16,645 bases of DNA from an uncultured Erysipelotrichaceae bacterium (GTDB lineage: Bacteria; Bacillota_I; Bacilli_A; Erysipelotrichales; Erysipelotrichaceae), in the NCBI GenBank assembly GCA_902795875.1, contig CADBND010000067.1, positions 1-16,645 on the forward strand. The letters are read 5' to 3'. Shown one piece after another: positions 14,852-16,645 of this stretch; positions within the stretch are counted from its first letter, which is position 1; the number at the start of each line of letters is the position of its first letter. Made by a program: the position numbers and the translations under genes. The notes under the pieces were generated by a model. The model ran no database searches. It saw only the letters and a program-made list of their open reading frames with translations, and had not been told where the DNA came from.

Positions 14852-16645
14852 GAAAAATATTAGAAATTTTTCGATCATTGCCCATATTGATCATGGAAAG
14901 TCGACACTTGCCGACAGAATTTTGGAATTGACCGATACTGTTTCCAAAAGAGAGATGCAGGATCAGATACTGGATTCTCTGGAACTGGAACGGGAAAGAG
15001 GGATCACGATCAAACTGAACGTTGTGCAGTTGTCCTATCACGCAAAAGACGGTCAGGATTATATCTTTCATCTGATCGATACACCGGGACATGTCGACTT
15101 TACCTATGAGGTGTCCCGTTCTTTGGCGGCGTGCGACGGGGCGATTCTTGTCGTCGATGCTTCCCAGGGCATTGAAGCCCAGACTTTGGCTAACACCTAT
15201 CTGGCTTTGGATAACGATCTTGAGATCCTTCCTGTCATTAATAAGATCGATCTACCCAGTGCCGATATCGAAAGGACGAAGAAGGAGATCGAAGATGTGA
15301 TCGGCCTGGATTGTTCCTATGCTCCATGCATATCCGCCAAGACCGGTCTCAATGTCGAAGATGTATTGGAAGGGATCGTAAAATATTTGCCGGCTCCTTC
15401 CGGTGATCAGAACGAGCCACTAAAAGCACTGGTATTTGATTCCTATTACGATTCTTACAGAGGCGTCGTGGTCTTCATCTGCGTAAAGGATGGCAGTGTA
15501 AAGGTCGGCGATCATATCCGACTGATGCAGGCAGGAAGCGTATATGAAGTTACGGAAGTTGGTGTAAAAACACCTGGTGAAGTGAAAAGAGAGTCTCTTT
15601 CAGCCGGTGAAGTCGGTTATCTTTGCGCATCGATCAAGTCCATTCAGGATATACATATCGGTGATACGATCACACTCGATGAGCGTCCTTGCAAGGAGGC
15701 TTTACCGGGATACCGGAAGATGAACCCGATGGTTTATTGCGGTATGTATCCGACGGACAACAACAAATACAATGATCTCAGGGATGCCTTGGAAAAACTC
15801 CAGCTCAATGACTCAAGCCTGACTTTTGAAGCGGAATCTTCGAAAGCCCTGGGTTTCGGTTTCCGTCTCGGATTCCTCGGCTTACTGCATATGGAGGTCG
15901 TTCAGGAGAGACTAGAAAGAGAATACAATCTGAACCTGATCGCGACCGCACCTTCGGTCATCTATAAAGTCACTTTGACTGATGGCAGCATCAGATATAT
16001 CGATAATCCTTCCATGATGCCGGATTCGAACCTGATCGAATGTATCGAAGAACCTTATGTCCGAGCTACGATCATGGTTCCGAACGAGTATATCGGGCCG
16101 ATCATGCAATTGTCTCAGGATAAAAGAGGGGTCTATAAAGAAATGATCTATCTTGATGACAACCGAAATCAACTCATCTATGAGATGCCGCTTTCGGAGA
16201 TCATTTTCGAATACTTCGATAAACTTAAATCCGTTTCCAGAGGCTATGCTTCCCTGGATTATGAACTGATCGGCTATCGGCAATCCAATCTCGTGAAGAT
16301 GGATATCCTAATAAACGGTGAGATCATCGACGCCTTGAGCATCATCGTACATCGTGATTTTGCCTATAACAGAGGCCAGGCGATCACGGTGAAACTGAAG
16401 GAGATCCTACCGAAACAGCAGTTTGAGATCCCCATACAGGCTGCTATCGGAAATAAGATCCTTGCCCGTACCAACATCAAGTCTTTGAGAAAAGATGTTC
16501 TGGCAAAGTGTTATGGCGGCGATATCTCACGTAAGAAAAAACTTCTGGAGAAACAAAGAGAGGGCAAGAAGCGCATGAAAGCGGTCGGCAGTGTCGAAAT
16601 ACCGCAGGAAGCTTTCATGGCTGTACTGGCTTTGGATGACGACAA
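14844..16645 (+). CDS. lepA: Elongation factor 4 (LepA), TTG start, 3' end outside window
   Basis: This ribosome-binding translational GTPase can back-translocate stalled ribosomes. The reading frame is open from TTG 14844 to the window edge: 600 codons plus two bases. G1 is AHIDHGKST (13-21), G3 is DTPGH (79-83) and G4 is NKID (133-136). LepA-specific sequence follows, including GFGFRLGFLGLLHMEV, and the C-terminus has CYGGDISRKKKLLEKQREGKKR and EIPQEAFMAVL. The last is normally the very end of the protein, so only a few codons and the stop are missing. The TTG start is supported by homology (NRKNIRNFSIIAHIDHG is the usual LepA N-terminus) and by AAAGG (14831-14835) 8 nt upstream. It overlaps the fmt end by 8 nt, suggesting coupling. 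Confidence 0.95.
   Translation, partial: MNRKNIRNFSIIAHIDHGKSTLADRILELTDTVSKREMQDQILDSLELERERGITIKLNVVQLSYHAKDGQDYIFHLIDTPGHVDFTYEVSRSLAACDGAILVVDASQGIEAQTLANTYLALDNDLEILPVINKIDLPSADIERTKKEIEDVIGLDCSYAPCISAKTGLNVEDVLEGIVKYLPAPSGDQNEPLKALVFDSYYDSYRGVVVFICVKDGSVKVGDHIRLMQAGSVYEVTEVGVKTPGEVKRESLSAGEVGYLCASIKSIQDIHIGDTITLDERPCKEALPGYRKMNPMVYCGMYPTDNNKYNDLRDALEKLQLNDSSLTFEAESSKALGFGFRLGFLGLLHMEVVQERLEREYNLNLIATAPSVIYKVTLTDGSIRYIDNPSMMPDSNLIECIEEPYVRATIMVPNEYIGPIMQLSQDKRGVYKEMIYLDDNRNQLIYEMPLSEIIFEYFDKLKSVSRGYASLDYELIGYRQSNLVKMDILINGEIIDALSIIVHRDFAYNRGQAITVKLKEILPKQQFEIPIQAAIGNKILARTNIKSLRKDVLAKCYGGDISRKKKLLEKQREGKKRMKAVGSVEIPQEAFMAVLALDDD

Noticed and set aside
1..16645. Frequent GATC tetranucleotides across the window
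   Set aside because: They mostly arise from the codon ATC after G-ending codons and GAT followed by C; no clustering suggesting an origin or methylation signal was seen.

Overview
The window looks like chromosome from a low-GC Gram-positive bacterium (Bacillota). The lineage clues are a T-box leader, strong purine-rich ribosome binding sites, a single-chain (alpha2-type) glycyl-tRNA synthetase directly upstream of dnaG and rpoD, and rpoD followed by trmK. This combination, together with rpsT next to fmt-lepA and no sporulation genes between them, suggests an anaerobe of the Erysipelotrichia type. That placement is tentative. No mobile element, CRISPR array, tRNA or rRNA gene was seen. Gene density is high and almost every gene belongs to a recognisable family.

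Region 1 (1-3115) is an amino-acid ABC importer operon under T-box control. A promoter (61-89) drives a leader with the full T-box layout: stem I, AGAGAG, the AGTA/GAA specifier loop, the T-box sequence, and competing antiterminator and terminator. It precedes a lipoprotein binding protein, a permease and an ATPase of the family usually called TrpXYZ. The triplet in the specifier position is TAC (Tyr), and stem I contains no TGG, so the transporter is predicted to respond to uncharged tRNA-Tyr. The operon ends at a large hairpin shared with the convergent next gene.

Region 2 (3117-4537) holds a leftward gene for a CofE-like protein (F420-0:gamma-glutamyl ligase superfamily) and a divergent intergenic region with a perfect 12-bp palindrome.

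Region 3 (4508-13519) is one long rightward gene chain with junctions of -1 to 19 nt. It contains a COG2509-type FAD-dependent oxidoreductase, glycyl-tRNA synthetase, DNA primase, the principal sigma factor, the tRNA m1A22 methyltransferase TrmK, and glycogen/maltodextrin phosphorylase. The centre is the classical macromolecular synthesis operon. The oxidoreductase at the head and the phosphorylase at the tail are metabolic additions. A strong terminator closes the unit.

Region 4 (13531-16645) has rpsT leftward with its own terminator and promoter, divergent from fmt-lepA. The fmt start has no Shine-Dalgarno sequence and lies about 10 nt after a TATAAT box, so its mRNA may be leaderless. lepA begins at a TTG codon overlapping the end of fmt by 8 nt and runs out of the window within its last few codons.

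No wholly new system is evident. The points most worth follow-up are the tyrosine specifier on a TrpXYZ-type importer, the CofE-like orphan, the COG2509-type enzyme transcribed with the information-processing operon, and the possibly leaderless fmt.
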